A DNA stretch of 64,000 nt from JAZRUF01 sp045636205 (GCA_045636205.1 JAZTXE010000084.1:12886-76885), one strand, 5' to 3'. Counted from the first letter of the stretch, positions 25,465 to 35,024 are shown. Numbers and translations are program-made. Notes: generated by a model from the letters alone, not told the origin.

Positions 25465-26928
25465 ATGAAAAATACATTTGACGTTGTTATAATCGGGGGC
25501 GGTGCAGTCGGATGCGCTATTGCACGCGAGCTTTCACGTTATAAATTAAAGATTGCATTGCTTGAAAAAAATCCGGATGTATGCTTTGAGACAAGCGGAA
25601 GAAATTCCGGTGTTGTGCACGCGGGTTTTAATAATCGCCCGGGAACTTTGATGGCTGAGTTTTGCGTCAAAGGTAACCGTATGTTCGACGATATTGCAAA
25701 TGAACTGGATGTGCCTTTCAAACGCACGGGTAAATTAGTCGTCGGCTTTACCCCGGATGACCGAGAAAGACTAAACGCAATAAAAGAAAATGGCGAAAAA
25801 AATTGTGTTCCGGGTCTTGAGATAATAGAAAAAGCAGAGCTTACTCGCAAAGCACCGGGTATCGGTGGCGAGTTCGCGCTCTGGTCCCCTTCTACGGGCG
25901 TTTTTAACCCCTTTGAGCTCACGATAGGGCTTGCGGAAAACGCGGTAAAAAACGGTGTTAAAATCCGTTTAAACAACGAAGTGAAATCCATATCCCGCAC
26001 AAATGAATTTTACCATATACAAACTGACAAGGAAATCTTCACTTCACGTTGGGTAATAAACTCTGCCGGACTCAATTCAGCACGTATTTCCGATATGCTC
26101 GGAATTGAAGGTTATAAAATCCATCCGTGTCGCGGAGAATACTTTATTTTGGATAAACGTGCAGGTGAATTTTTAAAGTTGCCTGTCTATCCGGTTCCGA
26201 ACCCAAAATCAGGAGGACTCGGAATTCACCTGACTCCGTCAGTTGACGGCAACATTTTTGTCGGGCCGAGCAATGAGTATATAGACTCATCCGATGACTA
26301 CAGCTCGACGGCAGAAGTTATGGATATGCTTATAAAAGACGGAGGACGTATCTTCCCTCACCTCAAACGCGAATATTTTATACGCAATTTTTCCGGCATC
26401 CGTCCCAAGCTTGCAGGAAAAGAAACTGGCGGATACCACGATTTCGTAATAGAGCACAGAAAAGATATTGCCCCGCAGGCGATAAATCTGGTAGGTATAG
26501 AATCTCCGGGTATGACGAGCGCGGTGCCGATTGCAAAATATATTATTGAACTTATAAAAAAAGACGAAGAACTTACTCCAAATCCGAGTTTTTCCCCAAC
26601 GCGCCGCGCAGTTGTAACTTTTCGTGACAAATCCCCCGAGGAACAAGCGCGCCTTATTGCAGAAAACCCGGACTACGGCGAAATAATCTGTCGCTGCGAA
26701 AATATCACAAAAGCCGAGGTTTTGGCAGCTATACACAATCCTCTCGGCGCGGATACACTCGCGGGAGTAAAATACCGCTGCAGAGCCATGATGGGGCGCT
26801 GTCAAGGCGGGTATTGCCAAACACGCATTGCTGAGCTTTTAATGCGTGAAAAAGCTAAAAAACCCGAGGAGATTTTATACAAACAAAAAGGCTCATATTT
26901 ATTTTGCGGAACGGTGTGTGAAAAATGA
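25465..26928 (+). CDS. FAD-dependent glycerol-3-phosphate dehydrogenase/oxidase-type protein with BFD iron-sulfur domain (GlpA-like)
   Basis: This 487-aa protein begins with an FAD Rossmann motif (DVVIIGGGAVGCAIARELS) and an SGRNSGVVHAGF block typical of the DAO/GlpA family. The C-terminal [2Fe-2S] BFD domain has IICRCENIT and GRCQGGYC, giving four cysteines. GlpA-type enzymes oxidise glycerol-3-phosphate to dihydroxyacetone phosphate and pass electrons to partner subunits. ATG 25465 is preferred to 25444 because only the former has an agtggaa site. The stop overlaps the next gene by 4 nt (ATGA), as for subunits of one complex. Confidence 0.85.
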   Translation: MKNTFDVVIIGGGAVGCAIARELSRYKLKIALLEKNPDVCFETSGRNSGVVHAGFNNRPGTLMAEFCVKGNRMFDDIANELDVPFKRTGKLVVGFTPDDRERLNAIKENGEKNCVPGLEIIEKAELTRKAPGIGGEFALWSPSTGVFNPFELTIGLAENAVKNGVKIRLNNEVKSISRTNEFYHIQTDKEIFTSRWVINSAGLNSARISDMLGIEGYKIHPCRGEYFILDKRAGEFLKLPVYPVPNPKSGGLGIHLTPSVDGNIFVGPSNEYIDSSDDYSSTAEVMDMLIKDGGRIFPHLKREYFIRNFSGIRPKLAGKETGGYHDFVIEHRKDIAPQAINLVGIESPGMTSAVPIAKYIIELIKKDEELTPNPSFSPTRRAVVTFRDKSPEEQARLIAENPDYGEIICRCENITKAEVLAAIHNPLGADTLAGVKYRCRAMMGRCQGGYCQTRIAELLMREKAKKPEEILYKQKGSYLFCGTVCEK

Positions 26929-28169
26929 TAAGAACCGTACATAAAAAAGTTGTTATAATAGGCGGCGGTCCTGCGGGACTCTCCGCGGCATGTGAATTCA
27001 AAAATCGCGGTATAGACGATGTTATAATCTTAGAGCGCGAGCGAGAGCTTGGCGGAATACTGCGCCAGTGCATTCACGACGGATTTGGCACAGTAAGATT
27101 TAACATGTCTTTAAGCGGACCTGAGTACGCCGAACGCTTTATCGAGAAAATTCATCTCGAAAATATTGAGTATCAAACCGAAACAACGGTTTTAAATATA
27201 ACCCACGACCGCGTAATCACAGCTGCATCGCGCAATGGTCTTATAAATTACAAAGCAGATGTAATCGTTCTTGCGATGGGTTGCCGCGAACGCACGCGAG
27301 GTGCACTGTCTATCCCCGGCTCACGCCCTGCGGGTGTGTATACTGCAGGTGTTGCGCAAGCGTATATTAACCTAAAAAACATAATGGTTGGCAAGAATGT
27401 TATTATTTTAGGCTCCGGCGATATAGGGCTTATCATGGCGCGACGGCTTACACTCGAGTGTGCAAAAGTACACGGAGTGTTTGAAATCAAACCATATCCC
27501 AACGGTTTATCGCGAAATATTGAGCAGTGTTTGAATGATTATGATATTCCTCTTTATACAAGCCATACTGTAACCAACATAAAAGGAAAAGAACGTCTGA
27601 GTTCAGTTACCGTAAGTCGCGTTGACGCTTCCCTCACCCCCATTCCGGGTACTGAGCGTGAATATCCGTGTGATACACTGATTTTGTCCGTGGGACTTAT
27701 ACCTGAAAATGAACTCACACGCGGTGCCGGAGCAATAATTGACAGTAAAACCAACGGACCTGAAGTTGATGAGTATTACCAGACCTCTATACCGGGAATA
27801 TTCGCCGCAGGAAACGTCCTTCATGTGCATGACCTTGCGGATTTTGTATCAGAAGAAGCAGAAAAACTTGTTGAAGGTGCAACTCAATACCTTGATTGCA
27901 GTTTACCCGAAGCGAAAATCAAAGTGACTGTCGGCGACGGAATAGGCAATGTCACCCCGCAAAAGATAAGCGGCAAGTGCAATGTAAACCTCAGTTTCAG
28001 AGCTGCACAACCGTATAAAAACGTCATAGTATCTGCAGTGCAAAACGGCAAAAAAATAGCAGCAGCCTATTTTAAAAAGCTGCTGCCTGCTGAAATGAAC
28101 AATATAGAAATCAAATCCCATGCAATTTTGACGCGGGATGAAATTGAAGTGGTGGTATCCGATGCTTAA
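26925..28169 (+). CDS. NAD(P)/FAD-dependent oxidoreductase, GlpB-type partner subunit
   Basis: The 414-aa product has an N-terminal FAD motif (VVIIGGGPAGLSAACEF), a CREIR-like CRERTRGALS segment, a second nucleotide-binding motif (NVIILGSGDIGLIMARRL), and a C-terminal FAD contact (IPGIFAAGNVLHVHD). It is a pyridine-nucleotide-disulfide-type flavoprotein without the redox CxxC. In Clostridia such a gene usually follows the GlpA-like gene and precedes a DUF1667 gene, as here. The trio is thought to oxidise glycerol-3-phosphate or a similar substrate. It overlaps the upstream stop and the downstream start, so translation is coupled. Confidence 0.83.
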   Translation: MIRTVHKKVVIIGGGPAGLSAACEFKNRGIDDVIILERERELGGILRQCIHDGFGTVRFNMSLSGPEYAERFIEKIHLENIEYQTETTVLNITHDRVITAASRNGLINYKADVIVLAMGCRERTRGALSIPGSRPAGVYTAGVAQAYINLKNIMVGKNVIILGSGDIGLIMARRLTLECAKVHGVFEIKPYPNGLSRNIEQCLNDYDIPLYTSHTVTNIKGKERLSSVTVSRVDASLTPIPGTEREYPCDTLILSVGLIPENELTRGAGAIIDSKTNGPEVDEYYQTSIPGIFAAGNVLHVHDLADFVSEEAEKLVEGATQYLDCSLPEAKIKVTVGDGIGNVTPQKISGKCNVNLSFRAAQPYKNVIVSAVQNGKKIAAAYFKKLLPAEMNNIEIKSHAILTRDEIEVVVSDA

Positions 28170-28527
28170 AAAGTTCACATGTATTATCTGCCCAAACAGC
28201 TGCGACATTGAGGCGGAAATAAATGAAAATTCAATATCACATATAGATGGTAACAAGTGCCCGAAAGGAAAAGAATACGTTGAGTCAGAAGTAAAAAATC
28301 CCTTGCGTAATTTTGCAACGTCGGTTTCCGTATCAGACGGCGACTTCTCTATCTGCAGCGTTCGCCTTACAAAGCCCATCCCTAAATCGCGTATATTCGA
28401 TGCAGTAAATGAGATAAAAAAAATCCGTGCATCCGCCCCGATAAAGGTAGGTCAGAAGCTTTATGAAAATCTTCTGAATCTGGACACTGATGTAATTGCA
28501 ACACGGAAAATAAACCGCGTTAAATAA
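28162..28527 (+). CDS. DUF1667 domain protein, third subunit of the glp-type operon
   Basis: The 121-aa product has a cysteine set that suits an iron-sulfur or zinc site: CIICPNSCDIEAE at residues 6-18 and NKCPKGKEY after it. The C-terminal half (RLTKPIPKSRIFDAVNEI) matches the DUF1667 pattern. Its function is unproven; it probably carries electrons for the two flavoproteins before it. The ATG at 28162 overlaps the previous stop (ATGCTTAA). An in-frame ATG at 28138 lies inside the previous gene and lacks a site. Its 3' end overlaps the end of the convergent permease gene by 8 nt. Confidence 0.85.
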   Translation: MLKKFTCIICPNSCDIEAEINENSISHIDGNKCPKGKEYVESEVKNPLRNFATSVSVSDGDFSICSVRLTKPIPKSRIFDAVNEIKKIRASAPIKVGQKLYENLLNLDTDVIATRKINRVK

Positions 28528-29629
28528 CCGCAGCAAGACTTATAAGGACAATTAACCCGATAATATTAACCACCGTAAATACCCCGAGATATTTTAAAGG
28601 CTTTGCACCGTCGGTCTTTATGTAAATTTGAAACGAGATCAAGCTTGCAAGCGACGCTATAAGCGTACCTAAGCCGCCGATATTGGTGCCAATAAGAAGA
28701 GCTTTCCAATTATCTGTAAATCCACTGAGCAGCACCGCCGCCGGAACATTGCTTATGACCTGACTTACACCCGCAGATGCCAAAACTCCGTTTACACTTA
28801 TAAAACGCGTTAGTTTCTCCTGAATCCAAGTTACGGAGGCTATATTTTCCGAAAAGATAAAAAAGCAAATAAACGTAAGCAAAAGACCGTAATCGACCTT
28901 TAAAAACGTCTTTCTCGAAAAAATAAGTAAATACAAAATCACGATTGCAAAGACAATCAGGTAGTTTACAACATGGAATACCGTAAGCAAACAGAATATA
29001 AGGAGTCCTAAAAAAGCGATGAGCTTTGCGGGCTCTTTTATTTTTTCGCTTTTTTTAAAGTTTATATCAATTATCTCGCCTGAGACAACGCATGAGGCAA
29101 TAATTATACCAATTAAACTTATTGTCCCAAAAGGCAAAACGGTAAATAAAAATTCCGGAGCTGAAACCCCATAATGCTCATATAAATACAGATTTTGCGG
29201 ATTGCCTATAGGTGTTAACACACTTCCGAGGTTTGCCGCAACCGTTTGCAAAACAATAACATATATAAGCTTTGAGTTTTTGCCTATCATTGAAAAAACA
29301 AGTATGGTAAAGGGTACGAACGTTATAAGCGCAACGTCATTTGTTATTAACATTGAGAAGAAAAAAGGAAGCAATATGAGTAGTACGCACAATGTTCTCA
29401 TATTCTTTTTACCGTTTAAAAGCTTTTGCGCCAGCACATTAAATACTCCGCTCTCCTGCAGTCCTGCAACAACCGCCATCAGGCAAAACAAAAGCGCAAG
29501 TACCTGCCAGTCAATACAGGATAGATAGTCAGACGAAACCGGAACAAAAAACGCCGAAATAACAGCTAAAAGAAATGCAGCAGAAAGAACCGCATTTTGC
29601 TTTAGAAATTTAATTACTATATCCTTCAT
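28520..29629 (-). CDS. Anion permease, ArsB/SLC13 (citrate-transporter-like) superfamily
   Basis: This 369-aa protein has about nine to ten membrane segments. SMLITNDVALITFVPFTILV and NLGSVLTPIGNPQNLYLY contain the T-N-D and P-x-G-N-P-Q-N signatures of the ion-transporter superfamily that includes arsenite, citrate and sodium/dicarboxylate carriers. The length is a little short for SLC13. Its substrate cannot be inferred. It converges on the DUF1667 gene with an 8-nt 3' overlap and no terminator between them. It lies 22 nt after tmcAL on the same strand and may share its transcript. Confidence 0.82.
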   Translation of the reverse strand: MKDIVIKFLKQNAVLSAAFLLAVISAFFVPVSSDYLSCIDWQVLALLFCLMAVVAGLQESGVFNVLAQKLLNGKKNMRTLCVLLILLPFFFSMLITNDVALITFVPFTILVFSMIGKNSKLIYVIVLQTVAANLGSVLTPIGNPQNLYLYEHYGVSAPEFLFTVLPFGTISLIGIIIASCVVSGEIIDINFKKSEKIKEPAKLIAFLGLLIFCLLTVFHVVNYLIVFAIVILYLLIFSRKTFLKVDYGLLLTFICFFIFSENIASVTWIQEKLTRFISVNGVLASAGVSQVISNVPAAVLLSGFTDNWKALLIGTNIGGLGTLIASLASLISFQIYIKTDGAKPLKYLGVFTVVNIIGLIVLISLAAVI

Positions 29630-29651
29630 AATCTACTTCTTTATCCCCTCT

Positions 29652-30836
29652 TTAATCGGCAATAACAGGAAACGCTCTGAAATCTTCTCTGGCTGAAATG
29701 GCTTTTGGCGAAAAGCATCCCCATATATCCGTAGCCTTTATTTCGCGCCACAGTGCTTCCGGTAATTCCCTTTCGGATGCAAGGCGCTGCAGTACCGGTA
29801 ATTTTGCTTTTTTTCTAAGTTCTTTTACTAACGGTGCGGCACTCTTTCTCATACCCAATATTCTTATATATCCGGGCATCGATTCAGATGGTTCAGGCAC
29901 ATTGAGTCCCAAATACGCGTGCATGAATATCCTTCGTATTCTCGAATACGTGTATCTCTTACTTTTAACAGACATGATAATGGATTCTATATCCGCATTC
30001 TCAAGTGCAGACTTACACAACGAATACTCCAAACCTTCTGAAACATCGCGGATATTTTTAAACTCATCAGGTGTCATTTTCCTAAGCTCGGCAAGCATTG
30101 CACGCTCCATATTTTCCGCGGATACCGGACCGCGACCCTGACAGATTTCACGGTGCAAAATTCCAAAGCAAACATCCGGCGAGTAACCGTCAATACTCAG
30201 ACCGTTTTTTATAAAATTCCGCAAAGCAAATGCGCTTACGGACGTTCCTTCAGGATTCTCCGCATCGTGCGAAACGCCTTTACGCGCAACCGTGTGCGGG
30301 GTAATGGACGAATTAAAATAATAAAGCGCAAGTAAATATTCGATCCCGAGCAGATTATTAGGCTCAGTCAGAACCTGCGCACGCTCACCTATTAATTCGT
30401 TTAATACTGCCTGACGTGCTGCAGGATATGATTTACCGCTCTCCAGTTCCTCTTTAAGCATCACATCAAACTCCGACATCGACAGTGCCTGAGCGGTTTC
30501 GGAGAGAATATTTATATCTCCGCATTCGCTTCCGAAGTACAGGTTGTCTACAACACCGGAGGCATCCAAAACGCCTACACCACCACGCGCAAAGGTCTGT
30601 GCACTCGCCATGGCACAGTCAAAGGGAAGCTCTAAAACCAAATCCGCACCGCCCGCAAGCGCCTGCTGGACACGCGCTTTTTTCGATATAATCGCGGGCT
30701 CGCCCCGCTGAACAAACGCTCCGGACATTACAACCGCCAAAAAGTCAGCTTTCGTCTCGCTTCTCGCCTTAGACAGCAAGTACTCATGTCCGTTGTGAAA
30801 TGGGTTATATTCTGCAATTATCCCGGTAGTAATCAT
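29652..30836 (-). CDS. tmcAL: tRNA(Met) cytidine acetate ligase
   Basis: This 394-aa protein has the HIGH-like nucleotidyltransferase start GIIAEYNPFHNGHEYLL and an MSGAFVQRGEPA loop, with FGSECGD and the C-terminal segment RRIFMHAYLGL. TmcAL (formerly YlbM) activates acetate with ATP and acetylates C34 of elongator tRNA-Met. It is found in Bacillota that lack the acetyl-CoA enzyme TmcA. It diverges from ackA across a 109-bp gap. Both enzymes handle activated acetate, but no direct link is shown. Confidence 0.9.
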   Translation of the reverse strand: MITTGIIAEYNPFHNGHEYLLSKARSETKADFLAVVMSGAFVQRGEPAIISKKARVQQALAGGADLVLELPFDCAMASAQTFARGGVGVLDASGVVDNLYFGSECGDINILSETAQALSMSEFDVMLKEELESGKSYPAARQAVLNELIGERAQVLTEPNNLLGIEYLLALYYFNSSITPHTVARKGVSHDAENPEGTSVSAFALRNFIKNGLSIDGYSPDVCFGILHREICQGRGPVSAENMERAMLAELRKMTPDEFKNIRDVSEGLEYSLCKSALENADIESIIMSVKSKRYTYSRIRRIFMHAYLGLNVPEPSESMPGYIRILGMRKSAAPLVKELRKKAKLPVLQRLASERELPEALWREIKATDIWGCFSPKAISAREDFRAFPVIAD

Positions 30837-30863
30837 AAATACTCCTTATATAATAAAAAACTA

Positions 30864-30892
30864 TTGATTATTCTGGAATTTTTTATTATAAT
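30864..30892 (+). promoter_or_regulatory. Sigma-A promoter for ackA
   Basis: -35 TTGATT (30864-30869), 17-bp spacer, consensus -10 TATAAT (30887-30892), about 54 nt before the ackA start. Confidence 0.8.
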
Positions 30893-30945
30893 TATAAACG
30901 TTGTATTCACAATAATCAAGAAAATATATATAAAGGGGTTTTAAC

Positions 30946-32145
30946 ATGAAGATTTTGGTTATCAACGCAGGCAGCTCTTCCCTTAAATATCAGCTCATTG
31001 ATATGAAAAACGAAGAACTGCTCGCAAAGGGCAATTGTGAGCGTATAGGTATTGACGGCAAAATCGGTCATAAAACCAGCGCAGGTGTTGAGGTTGAAAA
31101 AGAAATCAACTTCCCCACTCACAAGGAAGCATTTATGGCTGTTGTCGATATGCTCACAAACGGCGAAGGCAAGGTTATTGACAATGTAAGCGAAATTTCC
31201 GCTGTTGGTCACCGCGTACTGCACGGCAGTGAGAAGTACAAATCCGCTACTTTGGTTACCGATACGGTTATCGAAGATGTCCTTGCATTTAAGGAACTCG
31301 GTCCGTTGCACAACCCGCCTCAGGCAATTGCTATGAAGGCTTGCCAGGAAGTATTCGGCAAGGATACCCCCATGGTCGCTATTTTTGATACTTCTTTCCA
31401 TCAGACCATGCCGGCTAAGGCATATATGTTCGGTGTTCCTTATGAGTATTATGAAAAGTATTCTATCCGCAGATACGGCTTCCACGGTACCAGCCACCGC
31501 TACATCAGCTATACATACGGCAATATGAAGGGCGGAAACGAGGGCACAAAAATTATCACCTGCCACCTCGGAAACGGCTCTTCTATCTCCGCTATCGTAG
31601 ACGGCAAGGTAATGGATACCTCCATGGGTCTTACCCCACTTGACGGTTTCATCATGGGCACTCGCAGTGGCGGCATCGACCCGTCTGTCGTAACCTATAT
31701 CATGAACAAAGAAGGTCTCACCCCGGATCAGATGTCCGATATGATGAACAAGAAGTCAGGCTTCCTTGGTTTGTCCGGCATTTCAAGCGACTGCCGTGAC
31801 GTTAAGAAAGCAGCAGCTGAAGGCAACGAAAGAGCAAAGCTTACAATCGAAATGCTCGTATATCAGATTAAAAAGTTCATCGGTTCTTACGCAGCTGCAA
31901 TGGGCGGTGTTGATGCGGTTATCTTCACCGGCGGCATCGGCGAAAACGATTCTGAGATCCGTCGTCTTGTATGTGAAGACATGGAGTACATGGGCCTTAA
32001 GATTGATGCTGACTTAAACGAAAAAGCATCACGTAAGGATGCAAAGTTCTCCTCTGCTGATTCCAAGGTCGAGGCGTGGGTTCTCCCGACCAATGAGGAG
32101 CTCATGATCGCACGTGACACCAAGGCTGTAGTTGAAGCTCTGTAA
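30946..32145 (+). CDS. ackA: Acetate kinase
   Basis: The 399-aa enzyme interconverts acetyl phosphate and acetate, making ATP in fermentation. The N-terminal phosphate loop is INAGSSSLKYQL. Other blocks are VGHRVLHG, FDTSFHQTMP, YGFHGTSH (catalytic His region) and HLGNGSSISA, with FTGGIGEN near the end. The length is standard. Codon use is noticeably richer in C-ending codons than most neighbours, as expected for a highly expressed enzyme. A consensus promoter, a strong aaagggg site and a terminator make it a single-gene unit; pta is not adjacent. Confidence 0.97.
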   Translation: MKILVINAGSSSLKYQLIDMKNEELLAKGNCERIGIDGKIGHKTSAGVEVEKEINFPTHKEAFMAVVDMLTNGEGKVIDNVSEISAVGHRVLHGSEKYKSATLVTDTVIEDVLAFKELGPLHNPPQAIAMKACQEVFGKDTPMVAIFDTSFHQTMPAKAYMFGVPYEYYEKYSIRRYGFHGTSHRYISYTYGNMKGGNEGTKIITCHLGNGSSISAIVDGKVMDTSMGLTPLDGFIMGTRSGGIDPSVVTYIMNKEGLTPDQMSDMMNKKSGFLGLSGISSDCRDVKKAAAEGNERAKLTIEMLVYQIKKFIGSYAAAMGGVDAVIFTGGIGENDSEIRRLVCEDMEYMGLKIDADLNEKASRKDAKFSSADSKVEAWVLPTNEELMIARDTKAVVEAL

Positions 32146-32157
32146 AATTGATATATT

Positions 32158-32194
32158 AAAACCATGTATGCATTGCCGTACATGGTTTTTTTAT
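32158..32194 (+). terminator. Terminator of ackA
   Basis: Stem AAAACCATGTA (32158-32168) with TACATGGTTTT (32179-32189) and a T run. Confidence 0.88.
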
Positions 32195-32229
32195 GATACA
32201 ATAGTATAAAGAAGGGATGTGTTTTAGCT

Positions 32230-33264
32230 ATGGCACATGATTTACGCAACAATATGCCGCCTCTGATGCAGGATTTCATGAATTACATAGTTACAATCGG
32301 CGGAAAATCACCAAAGACAGCTGACCAATATTTTCTTGATTTACGCATGTTTTTCCGTTACATTAAGGTGTATTACGGTATGGTGGACGGTATATCCGCT
32401 TCAAACATCACCGCTCATGAGTTAAACCAGATCTCTATAACTGACATTGATATTAATTTTATTTCCCGCATAAAGCTGACCGATATATATCAGTTTTTAA
32501 ATTATTTAAGCCGAGATCGTGAACGCGCTCAAAACAGCGCGGCTACAGAGCATGGAATATCCGCTTCTTCGCGTGCACGTAAGATTGCCGCCATCCGCGG
32601 ATTTTTTAACTACTTGGAAAAAAAGGTGCACTTAATTGAAGATAATCCGGCAAAAGAGTTAGAAGTACCAAAACGTAAAAAGAACATGGTGCATTACCTC
32701 TCACTTGATGAAAGCATAAAGCTTCTCGATAATATAAGCGGAAGAAACCGCGTAAGAGATTATTGCATCATAACGCTGTTTTTAAACTGCGGATTGCGTG
32801 TGTCAGAGCTTGTAGGCGTTAATATCCGGGATTTTCACGAGGATACGCTCCGTGTTACCGGCAAAGGAAATAAAGAGCGTATAGTGTACTTAAACGATGC
32901 CTGCCTGCATGCTGTAGATGCTTATATGTCAGAGCGTAAAACAATTGAAGGTGTTCCCTCTCAACATATCAATGCGTTCTTTTTAAGCAGCCAAAAGCGC
33001 AGGATAAGCACAGAAACCGTAAAATGGCTTGTGAAAAAATACTGCAGCCACGCAGGGCTTGACCCTAAAATATCCGTACATAAGCTTAGACACACCTCTG
33101 CAACGCTTATGTACAGAAACGGAGTTGACGTAAGAGTTCTTCAGGAAATTTTAGGGCATAAGCATTTGAACACAACGCAAATATACACGCATGTGGACAA
33201 TAGCGATATGAAAACCGCCGCACGTGCAAATCCCCTCTCTACAGTCGAAATGCCAAAAAAGTAA
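32230..33264 (+). CDS. Tyrosine recombinase, XerC/XerD type
   Basis: The 344-aa product has an N-terminal SAM-like core-binding domain (residues 10-150) and a catalytic domain. The active-site residues are in order: Arg in NCGLRVSEL, Lys in GKGNKERIVYL, His and Arg in HKLRHTSA, His in LGHKHLNTTQ, and the nucleophile Tyr in IYTHV. It is about 40 residues longer than standard XerC/XerD because of an insertion near residues 50-70. There are no integrase neighbours or attachment repeats around it, so a chromosome-dimer-resolution role is more likely than a mobile-element one. Confidence 0.85.
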   Translation: MAHDLRNNMPPLMQDFMNYIVTIGGKSPKTADQYFLDLRMFFRYIKVYYGMVDGISASNITAHELNQISITDIDINFISRIKLTDIYQFLNYLSRDRERAQNSAATEHGISASSRARKIAAIRGFFNYLEKKVHLIEDNPAKELEVPKRKKNMVHYLSLDESIKLLDNISGRNRVRDYCIITLFLNCGLRVSELVGVNIRDFHEDTLRVTGKGNKERIVYLNDACLHAVDAYMSERKTIEGVPSQHINAFFLSSQKRRISTETVKWLVKKYCSHAGLDPKISVHKLRHTSATLMYRNGVDVRVLQEILGHKHLNTTQIYTHVDNSDMKTAARANPLSTVEMPKK

Positions 33265-33270
33265 TAAACG

Positions 33271-33308
33271 AAAAAAATGCTTCCGTTAAACAACGGAAGC
33301 ATTTTTTA
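33271..33308. terminator. Bidirectional terminator between xer and tsf
   Basis: Arms AAAAATGCTTCCGTT and AACGGAAGCATTTTT around the loop AAAC. A and T runs at the ends suit both convergent genes. Confidence 0.92.
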
Positions 33309-33317
33309 TAATACATT

Positions 33318-34232
33318 TTAGTTGCCGGTCATCTTTGCAATTTCTTCTGCGAAATTGTCTACGCGCTTTTCAATGCCTTCGCCCTTCTCAAAGCGGGTAA
33401 AGCAATTGATGGAAATCTCGCCGCCGAGCTCCTTTGCTACGTTAGCAACATACTGGCTTACGGAAATCTTGTCATCCTTAACAAACGGCTGGTCGAGCAA
33501 GCAGTTCTCGGAGTAGTACTTCTTAATACGTCCGTTAACCATTTTCTCTGCAACCTGCTGCGGCTTGCCTTCGTTGAGAGCCTGAGTCATGAGAATTTCC
33601 TTCTCTTTCTCGAGAGTCTCAGCGTCAACCTCATCAGCCTTCAGGTATGCCGGGCTCATAGCAGCAATCTGCATTGCAAGATCGCGGCCCATAGCCAGAG
33701 CCTGCTCATTGCCCTTGATATTGTCAGAAAGGGTCATGTTAAGAAGAACGCCAATCTTGCCGCCCATGTGGACATAAGCAACGCTTGTGCCCTCAGTATA
33801 CATAGCAAAGCGACGAATTTTGATATTCTCACCGATGGTAAGAACCTTCTCCTGCTGCATCTGCTCAACAGTCATGTCAGAATTCGGATACTTGCATGCA
33901 AAAAGTGCATCAAGGTCAGCCGGATTGTTTGCAACAACTGTATCAGCAACGTCAGAAACAAAGTTCTGGAAATCCTGGTTCTTAGCAACGAAGTCGGTCT
34001 CACTGTTTACTTCAACAACGACACCCTTATCACCGCAGATCTTAGCAAGAACGACACCCTCTGCTGCGATTCTGCCTGCCTTCTTCTGAGAAGCAGCAAG
34101 TCCCTTTTCACGGAGAATCTCGACTGCCTTGTCCATATCACCGTTAGACTCGGTAAGAGCCTTCTTACAGTCCATCATACCAACGCCGGTTTTCTCACGC
34201 AGCGCCTGTACGTCTTTTGCAGTAAAAGCCAT
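33318..34232 (-). CDS. tsf: Translation elongation factor Ts
   Basis: At 304 aa this is full-length EF-Ts, the nucleotide exchange factor for EF-Tu. The N-terminal UBA-like module reads VQALREKTGVGMMDCKKAL, and the core has the invariant SETDFVAKN. Residues after 200 form the dimerisation and coiled-coil part. A ggagg site precedes the ATG. It lies 36 nt after rpsB in the classic rpsB-tsf order. pyrH and frr do not follow; a terminator closes the unit. Confidence 0.97.
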   Translation of the reverse strand: MAFTAKDVQALREKTGVGMMDCKKALTESNGDMDKAVEILREKGLAASQKKAGRIAAEGVVLAKICGDKGVVVEVNSETDFVAKNQDFQNFVSDVADTVVANNPADLDALFACKYPNSDMTVEQMQQEKVLTIGENIKIRRFAMYTEGTSVAYVHMGGKIGVLLNMTLSDNIKGNEQALAMGRDLAMQIAAMSPAYLKADEVDAETLEKEKEILMTQALNEGKPQQVAEKMVNGRIKKYYSENCLLDQPFVKDDKISVSQYVANVAKELGGEISINCFTRFEKGEGIEKRVDNFAEEIAKMTGN

Positions 34233-34268
34233 TTAGCTTGTCCTCCTTAGTTAATAAATAAGTTGTTA

Positions 34269-35024
34269 TTATTCAGCAGCAGCTTCCTCTGCCGGAGCCT
34301 CAACAGCTACATCAACAGTCTCCTCAGCAGTATTCTGCTCGCCCTGACGAGCTTCAACTACTGCGTTTGCAATGGTCTGAGAAATCAGCTTGATTGCTCT
34401 GATTGCATCGTCATTGCCCGGAATTACATAATCAACTTCTTCCGGATCGCAGTTGGTATCAACAATAGCGATTACCGGGATTTTCAGCTTGCGAGCCTCT
34501 GCAATTGCATTGCGCTCTTTGCGCGGGTCAACAATAAAGATTGCGCCTGGGAGCTGATTCATTTCTTTTACGCCACCGAGATATTTCTCGAGCTTTGCAA
34601 TTTCAGCCTGAAGCTTAATTACTTCCTTCTTCAGAAGAAGATCGAATGTGCCGTCCTCTTCCATACGCTTGAGCTGATTGAGACGGTCAATTCTGCGACG
34701 CATGGTCTTAAAGTTAGTGAGCATGCCGCCCAGCCAACGAGCGTTTACAAAGTACATGCCAACGCGCTCAGCCTCTTCTTTGATTGCTTCCTGAGCCTGC
34801 TTCTTTGTACCAACAAAGAGAATGCTCTTTCCTTCAGCAACTACATCACGAGCGAAGTAATATGCTTCCTCGAGCTTCTTGACCGTCTTCTGAAGGTCAA
34901 TGATGTAAATGCCGTTACGCTCCGTGAAGATGTACGGAGCCATCTTGGGGTTCCAGCGGCGGGTCTGATGTCCGAAGTGAACACCGGCTTCCAGCAGCTG
35001 CTTCATGGATACTACCTGTGCCAT
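34269..35024 (-). CDS. rpsB: 30S ribosomal protein S2
   Basis: The 251-aa S2 starts at ATG 35024 ([20 protein letters not shown]) after aaaggag; an upstream in-frame start would add 17 unrelated residues and has no site. Conserved blocks include [29 protein letters not shown] and [12 protein letters not shown]. The C-terminal 35 residues are an alanine- and glutamate-rich tail. The roughly 115-nt untranslated leader between promoter and start can form short stems, so S2 autoregulation there is possible, but no known leader motif was recognised. Confidence 0.97.
   Translation of the reverse strand: MAQVVSMKQLLEAGVHFGHQTRRWNPKMAPYIFTERNGIYIIDLQKTVKKLEEAYYFARDVVAEGKSILFVGTKKQAQEAIKEEAERVGMYFVNARWLGGMLTNFKTMRRRIDRLNQLKRMEEDGTFDLLLKKEVIKLQAEIAKLEKYLGGVKEMNQLPGAIFIVDPRKERNAIAEARKLKIPVIAIVDTNCDPEEVDYVIPGNDDAIRAIKLISQTIANAVVEARQGEQNTAEETVDVAVEAPAEEAAAE

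Noticed and set aside
26287..26820. Minus-strand frame of 177 codons opposite the GlpA-like gene
   Set aside because: Antisense, no ribosome binding site, low-complexity Phe/Tyr/Cys-rich translation.
30916..31566. Minus-strand frame of 216 codons opposite ackA
   Set aside because: Antisense shadow of a highly expressed, codon-biased gene.
32230..33264. Xer-type recombinase as integrase of a mobile element
   Set aside because: No attachment repeats, cargo or composition change around it; flanked by housekeeping genes with ordinary terminators.
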